Source: Enterobacter huaxiensis (GTDB lineage Bacteria; Pseudomonadota; Gammaproteobacteria; Enterobacterales; Enterobacteriaceae). Taken from it: a stretch of DNA of 64,000 nucleotides. Made by a program: the position numbers and the translations under genes. The notes under the pieces are model-generated. The model saw only the letters and a list, made by a program, of their open reading frames with translations. It had not been told where the DNA came from and did no database searches. Positions 46,148 to 55,978 of the stretch are shown piece by piece (the first letter of the stretch is position 1; the number at the start of each line of letters is the position of its first letter). The stretch spans positions 2,604,001 to 2,668,000 of the forward strand of contig NZ_CP043342.1 of NCBI RefSeq assembly GCF_003594935.2, read 5' to 3'.

Positions 46148-47401
46148 GTGAGTCGTACAACTACCGTTGATGTCGATCCGGCAAGCGATATCAATGATTT
46201 ACCCGCAGCATCACAGCCGGTTCAGTTCATCAAACGTGGTACACCTCAATTTATGCGCGTCACGCTGGCGCTCTTCTCTGCGGGCCTGGCAACGTTCGCG
46301 CTGCTCTACTGCGTTCAGCCGATCCTCCCCGTGCTGTCCCATGAGTTTGGCGTGTCGCCCGCCACCAGCAGTATTTCACTCTCCATTTCGACCGGAATGC
46401 TGGCGATTGGCCTGCTGTTCACCGGCCCGCTCTCGGATGCCATAGGCCGTAAACAGGTAATGGTGACCGCGCTGATGCTGGCGTCGGTCTGCACGTTGCT
46501 CTCGACGATGATGACCAGCTGGCACGGCATTCTGGTGATGCGCGCGCTGATTGGGCTATCCCTGAGCGGCGTGGCTGCGGTTGGGATGACTTACCTCAGC
46601 GAAGAGATCCACCCGAGCTTTGTTGCCTTCTCAATGGGGTTGTACATCAGCGGGAACTCGATTGGCGGGATGAGCGGACGTCTCCTGAGCGGCGTATTTA
46701 CCGACTTCTTCAACTGGCGTATTGCGCTGGCCGCGATCGGCTGTTTCGCCCTCGCCTCCGCGCTGATGTTCTGGAAAATCCTGCCTGAATCGCGTCATTT
46801 CCGGCCTTCATCCCTGCGCCCGAAAACCCTGTTTATCAACTTCCGTCTGCACTGGCGTGACAAAGGGCTCCCGCGCCTGTTCCTGACCGGTTTCCTGCTG
46901 ATGGGCTCGTTCGTCACGCTGTTTAACTATATTGGCTATCGCCTGATGCTCTCTCCGTGGCATCTCAGCCAGGCGGTTGTCGGACTGCTCTCCGTGGCCT
47001 ATCTCACCGGAACCTGGAGTTCGCCTAAAGCCGGGGCGATGACCGCCCGCTTTGGCCGTGGCCCGGTGATGCTGGTTTCTACGGGCGTGATGCTGCTCGG
47101 CCTGCTGATGACGCTCTTCTCCTCCCTGTGGCTGATCTTTGCCGGCATGCTGCTTTTCTCCGCGGGCTTTTTTGCCGCCCACTCGGTCGCCAGCAGCTGG
47201 ATTGGCCCCCGCGCGCGCCGTGCGAAAGGCCAGGCGTCGTCGCTGTATCTGTTTAGCTATTACCTCGGCTCCAGCATCGCCGGGACGCTCGGGGGCGTGT
47301 TCTGGCATAGCTACGGCTGGAACGGCGTGGGCGGGTTTATCGCGCTGATGCTGTGTGCGGCCCTGCTGGTGGGGAACAGTCTGCACCGGCGTTTGAAATA
47401 A
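46148..47401 (+). CDS. ynfM: MFS transporter YnfM
   Basis: 417 residues from GTG 46148, the E. coli length, with AAGGA six bases upstream; an ATG at 46127 would add seven codons. Twelve transmembrane helices, with the MFS motif GPLSDAIGRKQVM between helices 2 and 3. A cytoplasmic N-terminal tail of about 40 residues precedes helix 1. In E. coli it has been linked to arabinose and other efflux. Partner of YnfL. Confidence 0.93.
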   Translation: MSRTTTVDVDPASDINDLPAASQPVQFIKRGTPQFMRVTLALFSAGLATFALLYCVQPILPVLSHEFGVSPATSSISLSISTGMLAIGLLFTGPLSDAIGRKQVMVTALMLASVCTLLSTMMTSWHGILVMRALIGLSLSGVAAVGMTYLSEEIHPSFVAFSMGLYISGNSIGGMSGRLLSGVFTDFFNWRIALAAIGCFALASALMFWKILPESRHFRPSSLRPKTLFINFRLHWRDKGLPRLFLTGFLLMGSFVTLFNYIGYRLMLSPWHLSQAVVGLLSVAYLTGTWSSPKAGAMTARFGRGPVMLVSTGVMLLGLLMTLFSSLWLIFAGMLLFSAGFFAAHSVASSWIGPRARRAKGQASSLYLFSYYLGSSIAGTLGGVFWHSYGWNGVGGFIALMLCAALLVGNSLHRRLK

Positions 47402-47537
47402 CCAGAGCCTTTCACCCTTCATTTCTGGCTCGTGCAAACGTAGCGCCGCCGGGCGCTACTCGCTAACAGATGCTTTCTTCCCCGACAAATCGCGTTACAC
47501 TCCCCTGAACACATCCAACCGAACGAGAACAATAACT

Positions 47538-49025
47538 ATGTCGAAAAACGTCTCTTATCAGGAGCTCACCCGCACCTTCCAGCGCCTCTCCCGCTTCTCC
47601 CACCTCTCCTCCATCGCCAGCTGGGACATGTTTACGATGATGCCCCCGGGCGGAAGCGCCGCGCGCGGCGAAGCGCTGGCCGAGATGAGCGTCCTGCAGC
47701 ATCAGATCCTGACCGATAAAAAAGTGGGCGACTGGCTGGCAGCCGCGGCAAGCGAAGACCTGAATGACGTCGAGCAGGCCAACCTGCGTGAAATGACCCG
47801 CCATTATGAGCAGGCGACGCTGCTGCCAGAATCGCTGGTGGAAGCCAAGTCGCTGGCGGGCAGCAGGTGTGAACACGCCTGGCGTACCCAGCGCCCGGCC
47901 AATGACTGGCAGGGTTTTTCCGCCAACCTGAAAGAGGTGGTCAAACTTAGCCGCGAAGAGGCTCGCCTGCGTGCTGAAGCCAAAGGCTGTACGCCGTATG
48001 ACGCGCTGCTGGATATTTTTGAGCCGGACATGACCAGCGCTCGCCTCGACGTGCTGTTTGGCGACATGAAATCCTGGCTGCCGGATCTGCTGGCGAACGT
48101 TGTTGAGAAACAGGCCCAGCAGTCCTTCGTCCCGCCACAAGGCCCCTTCCCGACCGCCACGCAGCGTGAGCTGGGGCTGGAAGCCATGAAAATGCTTGGA
48201 TTCGATTTTAACGGCGGACGCCTGGACGTTAGCGCGCACCCGTTCTGCGGCGGCGTGCCGGAAGATGTGCGCATCACCACGCGCTATGACGAAGATGAAC
48301 TTCTCAGCGCACTGTTCGGCGTGGTGCATGAAACCGGACACGCGCGGTACGAACAAAACCTGCCCCGCGCATGGGCCGGTCAGCCCGTGGCGCTGGCGCG
48401 CTCAACGGCAATCCACGAGTCCCAGAGCCTGTTCTTTGAAATGCAGCTGGGCCGCAGTGACGCCTTCCTGAAGCATCTGCTTCCTGCCGTTCACGCCCGC
48501 TTTGGTAGCCAGGCAGCATTCAGCGAAGAGAATTTCATCGCCTGGAACCAGCGCGTGAAGCCGGGCTATATCCGCGTTGACGCCGATGAGGTGAGCTATC
48601 CCGCACACGTTGTCCTGCGCTATGAAATCGAGCGTGCGCTGATTAACGGCGAAATCGACGTCGACGATATTCCCGCGCTGTGGGATGAGAAAATGCAGGC
48701 CTGGCTGGGCTTATCTACCAAAGATAACTACCGCAACGGCTGTATGCAGGACATCCACTGGACCGACGGCGGCTTTGGCTACTTCCCGTCATACACCCTT
48801 GGCGCAATGTATGCCGCGCAGCTCTTCCATGCTGCCAAAACCGCGCTGCCGGGGCTGCAGGATGCCATCGCGGGCGGTGATTTCTCCGCGCTCTTTGACT
48901 GGCTGCGCCAGAACATCTGGCAGCACGGCAGCCGCTTCAGCACGTCGCAGCTGATAACCCAGGCCACGGGCGAAGATCTGAATATCCGTTACTTCCGCGA
49001 ACACCTTACCGCACGCTATCTGTAA
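47538..49025 (+). CDS. M32-family carboxypeptidase (carboxypeptidase Taq type)
   Basis: 495 residues, typical for M32 metallocarboxypeptidases. The zinc motif HETGH is in FGVVHETGHARYEQN (about residue 262), with a third-ligand Glu in STAIHESQSLFFE, the family's second signature; the catalytic Tyr region is FGYFPSYTLGAMYAAQLF. It removes C-terminal residues from peptides in the cytosol. K-12 lacks it between ynfM and asr, so it is an insert relative to K-12. Confidence 0.92.
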   Translation: MSKNVSYQELTRTFQRLSRFSHLSSIASWDMFTMMPPGGSAARGEALAEMSVLQHQILTDKKVGDWLAAAASEDLNDVEQANLREMTRHYEQATLLPESLVEAKSLAGSRCEHAWRTQRPANDWQGFSANLKEVVKLSREEARLRAEAKGCTPYDALLDIFEPDMTSARLDVLFGDMKSWLPDLLANVVEKQAQQSFVPPQGPFPTATQRELGLEAMKMLGFDFNGGRLDVSAHPFCGGVPEDVRITTRYDEDELLSALFGVVHETGHARYEQNLPRAWAGQPVALARSTAIHESQSLFFEMQLGRSDAFLKHLLPAVHARFGSQAAFSEENFIAWNQRVKPGYIRVDADEVSYPAHVVLRYEIERALINGEIDVDDIPALWDEKMQAWLGLSTKDNYRNGCMQDIHWTDGGFGYFPSYTLGAMYAAQLFHAAKTALPGLQDAIAGGDFSALFDWLRQNIWQHGSRFSTSQLITQATGEDLNIRYFREHLTARYL

Positions 49026-49032
49026 CGACGCG

Positions 49033-49053
49033 CGCCGGGGGATATCCCCGGCG
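49033..49053 (+). terminator. GC-rich hairpin after the M32 gene
   Basis: CGCCGGGG (49033-49040) pairs with CCCCGGCG (49046-49053). Only a weak TT follows. Confidence 0.6.
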
Positions 49054-49056
49054 TTG

Positions 49057-49070
49057 TACATTACGTTACA
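49057..49070 (+). promoter_or_regulatory. RstA box upstream of asr
   Basis: TACATTACGTTACA matches the RstA consensus TACATNTNGTTACA at 11 of 12 fixed bases and lies 105 bp before the asr ATG. E. coli asr is activated by RstAB in acid. Confidence 0.75.
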
Positions 49071-49174
49071 CGCCGATACCAATCACTCACGGAAACCTCG
49101 TGTTTACAGGAATATAGTTCTTTCAACGGCCCCGCAGTGGGGTTAAATGAAAAGCCAAATTCGAGGGTATGAGA

Positions 49175-49552
49175 ATGAAAAAAGTATTAGCTCTGGTTGT
49201 TGCCGCTGCTATGGGTCTGTCTTCTGCTGCGTTCGCTGCTGAAACTACTGCTACCGCAACTCCTGCTGCGGCGCCAGCTGCGACCACGACCGCTGCGCCA
49301 GCAAAAGCGGTTCATCACAAGAAACACCACAAAGCCGCTAAACCGGCTGTAGAACAGAAAGCGCAGGCCGCTAAAAAGCATCACAAAAAAGCAACCAAGC
49401 CAGCCGTAGAGCAGAAAGCCCAGGCCGCTAAAAAGCACCACAAAAAAGCGACCAAGCCAGCCGTAGAGCAGAAAGCCCAGGCTGCTAAAAAGCATCACAA
49501 AAAAGCAGTAAAACACGAAGCTGCTAAACCAGCTGCACAGCCAGCTGCGTAA
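49175..49552 (+). CDS. asr: acid shock protein Asr
   Basis: 125-residue precursor from ATG 49175 (GAGGG upstream). A signal peptide ([21 protein letters not shown]) is followed by an Ala/Thr/Pro segment and a very basic Lys/His/Ala repeat region. It is a periplasmic, intrinsically disordered acid-induced protein that protects other proteins. The repeat number differs among enterobacteria; there are three 19-residue units here. Confidence 0.96.
   Translation: MKKVLALVVAAAMGLSSAAFAAETTATATPAAAPAATTTAAPAKAVHHKKHHKAAKPAVEQKAQAAKKHHKKATKPAVEQKAQAAKKHHKKATKPAVEQKAQAAKKHHKKAVKHEAAKPAAQPAA
49346..49516 (+). repeat. asr: three 57-bp tandem repeats within asr
   Basis: Units 49346-49402, 49403-49459 and 49460-49516 each encode [19 protein letters not shown]; the last is diverged at its end. 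They differ by a few silent changes, so the array can expand or contract by slippage. Confidence 0.85.
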
Positions 49553-49594
49553 AAGTACAAGCTTAACCGTGCCCTTCGGGGCACGTTGGTAAAC

Positions 49595-49631
49595 CGGCGC
49601 TGAACCGGAAAAGGATCAGCGCCGTTTTTTT
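49595..49631 (+). terminator. rho-independent terminator of asr
   Basis: CGGCGCTGA (49595-49603) pairs with TCAGCGCCG (49616-49624), then seven T. A smaller UUCG-loop hairpin (49568-49585) precedes it. Confidence 0.9.
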
Positions 49632-49644
49632 ATCCGGAGGGCGT

Positions 49645-49728
49645 ATGCTGCGACGCTATCGGTTTGAGCTCATTCTTATCATGCTTATTTTATGCGCGCT
49701 CATCGCAAGCCACTATTATCTTTCCTGA
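49645..49728 (+). CDS. ydgU: YdgU, 27-residue membrane peptide
   Basis: ATG 49645, stop 49726-49728, with GGAGG just upstream. The peptide MLRRYRFELILIMLILCALI and its tail ASHYYLS form a single transmembrane helix. Same size, position and sequence pattern as E. coli YdgU, an acid-stress small protein downstream of asr. Some read-through of the asr terminator probably drives it. Confidence 0.88.
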   Translation: MLRRYRFELILIMLILCALIASHYYLS

Positions 49729-49830
49729 CTGTAGCACGCTGATTTTACTCCCACTTTCGCTCGGTCCCGTCTATAGTATTTTCATAGGGTTCACTTTTAA
49801 TAATCATAATTACCCCCACCAGAGTGTGAT

Positions 49831-50652
49831 ATGCGTAAATCTGTTGTGTTTTTACTGGGAACGTTAAGCCTTTTTTCTGGCTTTTCACATGCGGATGAGG
49901 GCGATGATGACGGCATTAGCGCCAAAGATGTTAAGACGCTTTTTTTTGGCCATGACGACCGCACGCGCGTGACCGATCCCACCCAGTCGCCGTGGGATGC
50001 CATCGGCCAGCTGGAAACCGCCAGCGGTAACTTATGCACGGCAACGCTCATTACTCCCCAACTGGCGCTCACGGCCGGACACTGTCTTTTGACGCCTCCG
50101 GGCGGCAAACTGGATAAAGCCGTCGCCCTGCGCTTTGTATCCCAAAAAGGGATCTGGCGTTACGAAATCCACGGCATTGAAGGCCGGGTCGACCCAACTC
50201 TCGGTAAGCGCCTGAAACCCGACGGCGACGGCTGGATTGTTCCCCCTGCCGCCGCCTCCTGGGACTTCGGCCTGATCGTTTTACGGTACCCGCCGTCGGG
50301 CATTACGCCGCTGCCGTTATTTGACGGCGACAAAGCTGCCTTGACCGCCGCGCTAAAAGCGGTCGATAGAAAAGTGACGCAATCGGGTTATCCGGTGGAT
50401 CATCTTGATTCGCTCTACACCCATACGGACTGCGTTGTGACGGGCTGGGCGCAAAACAGCGTGCTCTCGCATCAGTGCGATACGCTGCCGGGCGACAGCG
50501 GCTCGCCGCTGATGTTAAAAACCGATAGCGGCTGGCAGCTGATCGGCGTTCAAAGCTCCGCGCCTGCGGCGAAAGACCGCTGGCGCGCCGACAATCGCGC
50601 GCTGTCCGTGACCGGTTTTCGCGATCGGCTGGAAGCGCTGGCGCAACAATAG
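49831..50652 (+). CDS. ydgD: YdgD, periplasmic trypsin-like serine protease
   Basis: 273 residues, the E. coli length. Signal peptide ends SHADE. The chymotrypsin-fold catalytic triad is complete: His in LTAGHCLL, Asp in [10 protein letters not shown], Ser in [11 protein letters not shown]. Two Cys pairs are possible. In E. coli YdgD processes Asr in acid, and here it again follows asr and ydgU. Confidence 0.94.
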   Translation: MRKSVVFLLGTLSLFSGFSHADEGDDDGISAKDVKTLFFGHDDRTRVTDPTQSPWDAIGQLETASGNLCTATLITPQLALTAGHCLLTPPGGKLDKAVALRFVSQKGIWRYEIHGIEGRVDPTLGKRLKPDGDGWIVPPAAASWDFGLIVLRYPPSGITPLPLFDGDKAALTAALKAVDRKVTQSGYPVDHLDSLYTHTDCVVTGWAQNSVLSHQCDTLPGDSGSPLMLKTDSGWQLIGVQSSAPAAKDRWRADNRALSVTGFRDRLEALAQQ

Positions 50653-50653
50653 T

Positions 50654-52816
50654 TCAGCACTGACGAACCTGACGCAACGCAATAATTGACTCGATAGGCA
50701 TCGGCTGGCTGAACCAGAACCCCTGTAACTGATCGCAGCCGGCCAGCCGCAGCAGCTTCATCTGTTTCTCGTTTTCTACCCCTTCGGCAACCACCGCCAT
50801 CCCCAGCGCGTTAGCGATCCGTACCGTTCCACTTACCAGGGCAGCAGCCTGTTCATCGTTATCTACCAGCCCTGCCAGCGATTTATCGATTTTGATGGTG
50901 TCAAAATTAAAGCGCCGCAGATAGCCGATACTTGAATACCCGGTGCCAAAATCATCCAGCGCCACCGCGGTCCCCAGCGCTTTGAGGTTGGCTATCGCCG
51001 TGCGGGCTCGCTCCGGGTTTTCCAGCACATAGGTCTCGGTTACCTCAAGCTGCAGCCGGTTGGCCGGAAAATGGGTAATCTCCAGAACCTTAGCCACCCT
51101 GTCTTCGAATTCTGGATCGCGAAACTGGGCCGGAGAGATGTTAACCGAAAGTTTTAAATCACCGAACGGCTCCAGATCCTGACAGGCCCGGTGCAGGACA
51201 AACTGGCCGAGCTTATAGATAAGCCCGCTGGTCTCGGCTATCGAGATAAACGAATCCGGGCCAAGCTCGCCCTCGGGGCGGCGTGGCCAGCGTACCAGCG
51301 CCTCAACGCTGGTCATCTTCTGGGTGCGAGCGTCAATTATCGGCTGATACCAGACTTCGAATTCATCGCGCTCCAGCCCGTGACGGATCTGATTCTCAAT
51401 CGCCAGCTGCCGCTCCCGGACGCTGTTCAGCTCCGCATCATAGTGCGTAATCCGCCCTTTACCGGTGATTTTTGAGTGATACATGGCAATGTCTGCCCGG
51501 CGAAACAGCTCGTTACTGGTACATTCGATCAAGGTTCCGCTGGCGATCCCGATGCTGGCGCTGATGTGAATGGTACGCTCGCCCAGGCGAATCGGTGATT
51601 TGAGGAAGTCCAGCACCGAACCGGCAAACGCGTCGGCAAGCGCTTCGGCACGATCGCCCCCGATGGTCATTGCGAACTCATCCCCGCCCATGCGCGCCAG
51701 CATGCCGCCGGGCGGCACCCGCTCGCTCAGCATTTTCGCCATCACGATAATCAAATCGTCACCGACGCTGTGGCCGTAGATGTCGTTCACATCCTTAAAA
51801 CCATCCAGATCGATAAACACAACGCTTTTCAGGTCAATGTCACCGCGCAGGCTCACCTGCTCCAGCGCTTCAATTAAGGCGCGTCGGTTCGGCAGATGGC
51901 TAAGCCAGTCGGTTCTTGCGACCCGCCGGGCCTGGCTTTCCCCTCTGGCGAGCTTATACAGCCCCACGCTGCTCACCAGAATAAAGAGTAAAATCAGCGC
52001 CGCCGCCAGCACCACGATTTGCGTGATGTCTGACGATGCCGCACGCGCGGCCTGGGCCCCAGGAAGGCGCGCCTGCCAGTTAAGGTACCCCAGCAGCTCC
52101 CCTGCGGAGCTACGCAGCGGCATCCCCATCGCGCTGATTTTTTCAGCGGTATAGTTGAGGTTATCAATCTGAAACGTCGTGCCCAGGTCAGATAAAATTT
52201 TAGGATTCAGATGACGGGTGATCACCAGGTAACGGCGCGTGCCGTCATGAACCTGCAGCCGCCCCATCATCGGGCGTATCAGCCCGATCCCCACAAACGC
52301 CACGCCGTACTGCGTCCTGGTGATCCCGGCGTAGATATTTTTGTCGCCGATCAGCGCCCGTTTATTACGCTCAATCAGCGCCTTCAGGCCGTTGCCAAAA
52401 AAGTCGAGATTTGTTTCGAGGACGGGTTTACTTTGAAAGGCTCCCCACAGGACGTTGAAATTCTCATCCAGCACAAAGGTGCCGTCATAGAGATTATTGA
52501 TTTTAAAGCCGGCTCCCCAGGTGTTATACAACCACTCGGTATCAAGCGTGGGGCGATAGACTTCGCGGACCGCATCATCCCAGACGGCGTTATCTATCAC
52601 CAGAGAGGAGACCCGGTTGACCGAGGTCTGGATGGCACCCTGCACCGACAAAGCGGAGCGATGCTCATCAATTTCATTGGTTTTGGTGCTGATAAGATGA
52701 AGGGAGAGATAGAGCAGCGCGACGATGGACACAATCAAGCCGATCCCCGCCATAAAGACCATGACGAACAGCGTTTTGGCGGTGGGAATATTGCGCCAGC
52801 TTAATGTGTAGACCAT
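50654..52816 (-). CDS. CHASE4-GGDEF-EAL membrane protein
   Basis: 720 residues. First transmembrane helix about 17-40; a periplasmic CHASE4-type sensor (about 45-255; NAVWDDAVREVY is typical); second helix about 270-292. A GGDEF domain with intact MGGDEF follows, lacking the RxxD I-site, then an EAL domain with intact EALVRW and DDFGTGYSS. Probably a c-di-GMP phosphodiesterase or bifunctional enzyme. It lies between ydgD and mdtI, an insertion relative to K-12; only 1 bp separates its stop from that of ydgD. Confidence 0.93.
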   Translation of the reverse strand: MVYTLSWRNIPTAKTLFVMVFMAGIGLIVSIVALLYLSLHLISTKTNEIDEHRSALSVQGAIQTSVNRVSSLVIDNAVWDDAVREVYRPTLDTEWLYNTWGAGFKINNLYDGTFVLDENFNVLWGAFQSKPVLETNLDFFGNGLKALIERNKRALIGDKNIYAGITRTQYGVAFVGIGLIRPMMGRLQVHDGTRRYLVITRHLNPKILSDLGTTFQIDNLNYTAEKISAMGMPLRSSAGELLGYLNWQARLPGAQAARAASSDITQIVVLAAALILLFILVSSVGLYKLARGESQARRVARTDWLSHLPNRRALIEALEQVSLRGDIDLKSVVFIDLDGFKDVNDIYGHSVGDDLIIVMAKMLSERVPPGGMLARMGGDEFAMTIGGDRAEALADAFAGSVLDFLKSPIRLGERTIHISASIGIASGTLIECTSNELFRRADIAMYHSKITGKGRITHYDAELNSVRERQLAIENQIRHGLERDEFEVWYQPIIDARTQKMTSVEALVRWPRRPEGELGPDSFISIAETSGLIYKLGQFVLHRACQDLEPFGDLKLSVNISPAQFRDPEFEDRVAKVLEITHFPANRLQLEVTETYVLENPERARTAIANLKALGTAVALDDFGTGYSSIGYLRRFNFDTIKIDKSLAGLVDNDEQAAALVSGTVRIANALGMAVVAEGVENEKQMKLLRLAGCDQLQGFWFSQPMPIESIIALRQVRQC

Positions 52817-52899
52817 CAGCCATCCTCTTCAGCGTTCTACTTTCTAAGCGTAATACAGGCAGCGAATTTCGCTGCCTGTAAATGCTGGCCGTGCTGAAG

Positions 52900-53229
52900 T
52901 CAGGCGAGTTTTATCATAATCATGCCGGCAAGAAGCAGTACTAATCCTATCCAGCCTTTGTGGTTTAAACGCTGGCCGAACAGGATCCAGCCGGCGGCCA
53001 GCGTAGCGGCGATGCCGAAGCCGCCCCACAGCGCATAGGCCACCGAAAGATCGATGCCTTTAACCGCCTGCGACAGGGCGCTGAACGCGCCCAGCACCGC
53101 AGCGATGGACATCAGGCCGTAGAACTTACGGCGAAAACCATCGGAGAATTTTAAAAAGACGTTAGCCACAATTTCCAGCACGATGGCCAGCGCCAGCCAG
53201 GCCGCGTGGATCCATTCAAACTGCTGCAT
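52900..53229 (-). CDS. mdtI: spermidine export protein MdtI
   Basis: 109 residues, four transmembrane helices, small multidrug-resistance family, same length as E. coli. The essential Glu is in [17 protein letters not shown]. Functions only as a heterodimer with MdtJ to export spermidine. Its start overlaps the end of mdtJ by 14 nt. Confidence 0.96.
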   Translation of the reverse strand: MQQFEWIHAAWLALAIVLEIVANVFLKFSDGFRRKFYGLMSIAAVLGAFSALSQAVKGIDLSVAYALWGGFGIAATLAAGWILFGQRLNHKGWIGLVLLLAGMIMIKLA

Positions 53230-53578
53230 GGGCCTGCTCCTTCTGCTGTTTCGTCGGTTTGCGTGTACCCGATTTAATCAGCACGATACCCGCCACCAGC
53301 GTGGTCAGGCCGGCAATTTTCATTGTGGACAGGGTTTCATCAAATAACATGACGCTGAAAAGCGTAATCAACAAAATACCGATCCCTTCCCACAGGGCAT
53401 AGGCCACGCCCAGGGCGATTTTTTTTACGGCAAATGAGAGGAAAATATAGGAAAGCGTAATCATCACCAGCATCAAAATAAAACCGGTGTTGCCATCACT
53501 GACGCTTGCCCATTTCATCGACAAGGTGCCGGTAATTTCAGCGATAATAGCCAGAGCTAATAAAATCCAGTAAAACAT
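53216..53578 (-). CDS. mdtJ: spermidine export protein MdtJ
   Basis: 120 residues from ATG 53578 (AGGAG upstream). SMR family with four helices, the essential Glu in [16 protein letters not shown], and the SMR signature [11 protein letters not shown]. Partner of MdtI. A charged C-terminal tail follows helix 4. Expression in E. coli is induced by spermidine through the leader described next. Confidence 0.95.
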   Translation of the reverse strand: MFYWILLALAIIAEITGTLSMKWASVSDGNTGFILMLVMITLSYIFLSFAVKKIALGVAYALWEGIGILLITLFSVMLFDETLSTMKIAGLTTLVAGIVLIKSGTRKPTKQQKEQAHAAV

Positions 53579-53695
53579 GTTCTTCTCCTGCTTGAGAATA
53601 TAATCCATCGCGGCTCGCTGCGTGCAGCAAACCCAAAAATACGAAATAAGATCAGACAGCTAAGCGCAAAGCGCTAGCTCAGGCAGAAGACGTGA

Positions 53696-53797
53696 CTACA
53701 GCGCGTTGCGCCAGTGTTGCTCACCGGAAAGAAGGCAGAAGGAGGTGGAAAATACAGCGGTGTTGTTTGAAAAATACGTCCTGAACACATTGTCCAT
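53696..53797 (-). CDS. mdtU: leader ORF upstream of mdtJ (MdtU-like)
   Basis: On the minus strand an ATG (53797) opens a 33-residue frame (MDNVFRTYFSNNTAVFSTSF, then a short tail ending EQHWRNAL) that stops 117 nt before mdtJ. E. coli mdtJI has a translated leader of about this size, MdtU, whose translation links spermidine to mdtJI expression. I assign it by position and length only; the Shine-Dalgarno is weak. The rest of the 391-bp gap holds no other gene. Confidence 0.45.
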   Translation of the reverse strand: MDNVFRTYFSNNTAVFSTSFCLLSGEQHWRNAL

Positions 53798-53999
53798 AAT
53801 ATTACAATTATCCGCGTTGTTGCTTCTCGTCAGTGCGGATGAAAATTGTCCTCGGTAGTTGAACACGCCTGATTTGTATCATATGCCAGGATTTTACTCA
53901 AAGACTTTTCAATTCTTTACCCACTCTGTTTGATTTCGGTTAGTTTATCGGAACGGGTTTCCCATCTATTATAAATAAAAAGATTATTCAGGAACTTCC

Positions 54000-55034
54000 A
54001 TGGCCAAACCCATCATTACCCTGAACGGACTGAAGATTGTCATTATGCTTGGCATGTTGGTGATCATTTTGACCGGCGTGCGTTTTGCCGCCGATATCAT
54101 CGTTCCCTTTATTCTGGCGCTTTTTGTCGCCGTCATCCTTAACCCGCTCGTGCAGCGAATGGTGCGGTGGCGCGTGCCTCGCGTGCTGGCGATCACCTTG
54201 CTTATCAGCATTATCATTGTTGCCATGGTGCTGCTGGTGGCCTATCTGGGCACTTCCCTGAACGAACTGGCGCGTACGTTGCCAAAATACCGTTCGTCTC
54301 TGGCGATCCCTCTCCTGCAAATTGAGCCCTGGCTGCAGCGCGCGGGCATTGAAGTCTCTGTTGAAGAGTTGCTCAAGTATATCGATCCGAACGCCGCCAT
54401 GACCATCGTCACCAGCCTGCTGGGCCAGCTCTCCAACGCGATGACGTCCATCTTTCTGCTGTTCTTGACCGTCGTTTTTATGCTGCTTGAAGTGCCACAG
54501 CTGCCTGCAAAGCTGCAGCAGATCATGGTGCGTCCGGTCGAAGGCATGGGGGCGATTCAGCGTGCGCTGGACAGCGTCTCGCGCTATCTGGTGCTGAAAA
54601 CGGCCATCAGCCTGGTAACGGGGCTGGTTGTCTGGGGGATGCTGGTCGCGCTGGACGTACGCTTTGCCTTTGTCTGGGGGTTACTGGCTTTTGCCCTGAA
54701 CTATATTCCCAATATCGGCTCCGTGCTGGCGGCGATCCCGCCGATTCTCCAGGTTCTGGTTTTCAGCGGCCTGTACGATGCGCTGGTTTTGCTGGCTGGC
54801 TATTTGGTCATTAACCTTGTGTTCGGCAACATTCTGGAACCGCGCATGATGGGACGCGGGCTGGGCCTGTCTACGCTTGTCGTCTTCCTCTCCCTGATCT
54901 TCTGGGGCTGGCTGCTCGGTCCGGTAGGCATGCTGCTTTCCGTTCCGCTGACCATTATCGTGAAGATTGGCCTGGAGCAAACGGCGGGAGGTCAAAGCAT
55001 CGCCGTGCTGCTGAGCGATATGGATCACCGCTAG
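54000..55034 (+). CDS. tqsA: AI-2 exporter TqsA (AI-2E family)
   Basis: 344 residues, the E. coli length, with about seven to eight transmembrane helices and the AI-2E pattern ([64 protein letters not shown]). It exports autoinducer-2 or otherwise controls its transport, affecting biofilm. In E. coli pntB follows; here the backbone is interrupted by other genes. Its 3' end overlaps the converging dehydrogenase by 4 bp. Confidence 0.94.
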   Translation: MAKPIITLNGLKIVIMLGMLVIILTGVRFAADIIVPFILALFVAVILNPLVQRMVRWRVPRVLAITLLISIIIVAMVLLVAYLGTSLNELARTLPKYRSSLAIPLLQIEPWLQRAGIEVSVEELLKYIDPNAAMTIVTSLLGQLSNAMTSIFLLFLTVVFMLLEVPQLPAKLQQIMVRPVEGMGAIQRALDSVSRYLVLKTAISLVTGLVVWGMLVALDVRFAFVWGLLAFALNYIPNIGSVLAAIPPILQVLVFSGLYDALVLLAGYLVINLVFGNILEPRMMGRGLGLSTLVVFLSLIFWGWLLGPVGMLLSVPLTIIVKIGLEQTAGGQSIAVLLSDMDHR

Positions 55035-55978
55035 TCCTCCATCGCCAGCACGGGCTTGCCGGTTCTTCCGGCTTCACGATACGCACTCAGCGCCCTCTGC
55101 CATTCCGTCAGAGGGTAGAGGGTGACATCGCTGTACCGGCTGGCGCGCAGCCTTGGCCAGAGCCGGACAAACTCAGCCTGCCACGCCTCAGCGCTGAGCG
55201 CGTCCAGATAGTTGCGAATGTGAAACCACCGGACGCGCGGCAGCGCCCGCTGCTGGCGGAACGTCTGGCCAGAGAGCAGCCCGTAGCAAACAAACTCGCC
55301 CTGCTCCGGCATCACGCGTAGGATCGTCTCCGCGAGTGCGCCGCCGGTGGCGTCGAACACGATATCCGCGCGCGCTGCCGCAGCGTTAACCGCCGCGGTA
55401 TCCTGCTGCGCAACCGAGATAGTCCCTCGCGCGGCCAGCCTCTCAGCATGAACAGGCGAACGGTGAATCCCATAGACCGCTTTCGCGCCAGCCTGACGCG
55501 CCCACTGGCCGAGCAGGATCGCGCAGTCAGACCCTGCGGCCGTCAGCAGTACCGTTTTCCCGTTCGGTGGCGCGTGGTCAAGCATCATCTGCGCCGCGAG
55601 CGGATTGATATACGCCCGCGCGGCCAGAAGCGAATCAATATCTTCCGGCACCGGGATCGCGTACTCCGCCGGGCAGTCGACAACCTGCTGCCAGGTGCCC
55701 TGCCCGCGTAACGGCAGCACGCGCGTGCCCAGCATCTGCGAGAAGGAGTCAGGGGCTTGCGTCACGACGCCCACGCCTTCATATCCCGCGACGGCGGGTA
55801 GCGGCGTCCGGTGGCGATACGCCCCCGTGACGGGGATGAGATCGGATGCATTCACGGGGGAATAAAACATGCGCACGCGCAGATCCCCAGGCTGGCGCAG
55901 GGCCGGCGCTGAGGATTCAGCGTGCAAAACGGATTCTGGCTCGCCGAAACGGCGATACCAGAGGGCCAGGTTATTCAT
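55031..55978 (-). CDS. medium-chain quinone reductase/dehydrogenase-family protein
   Basis: 315 residues of the MDR superfamily, zinc-free type: N-terminal GroES-like domain ([28 protein letters not shown]) and a Rossmann domain ([26 protein letters not shown]). It lacks the catalytic-zinc and structural-zinc Cys set. Similar proteins are enoyl/trans-2-enoyl or quinone NADPH reductases. Its start overlaps the end of the luciferase-like gene by four bases (ATGA), so the two are coupled. Confidence 0.85.
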   Translation of the reverse strand: MNNLALWYRRFGEPESVLHAESSAPALRQPGDLRVRMFYSPVNASDLIPVTGAYRHRTPLPAVAGYEGVGVVTQAPDSFSQMLGTRVLPLRGQGTWQQVVDCPAEYAIPVPEDIDSLLAARAYINPLAAQMMLDHAPPNGKTVLLTAAGSDCAILLGQWARQAGAKAVYGIHRSPVHAERLAARGTISVAQQDTAAVNAAAARADIVFDATGGALAETILRVMPEQGEFVCYGLLSGQTFRQQRALPRVRWFHIRNYLDALSAEAWQAEFVRLWPRLRASRYSDVTLYPLTEWQRALSAYREAGRTGKPVLAMED

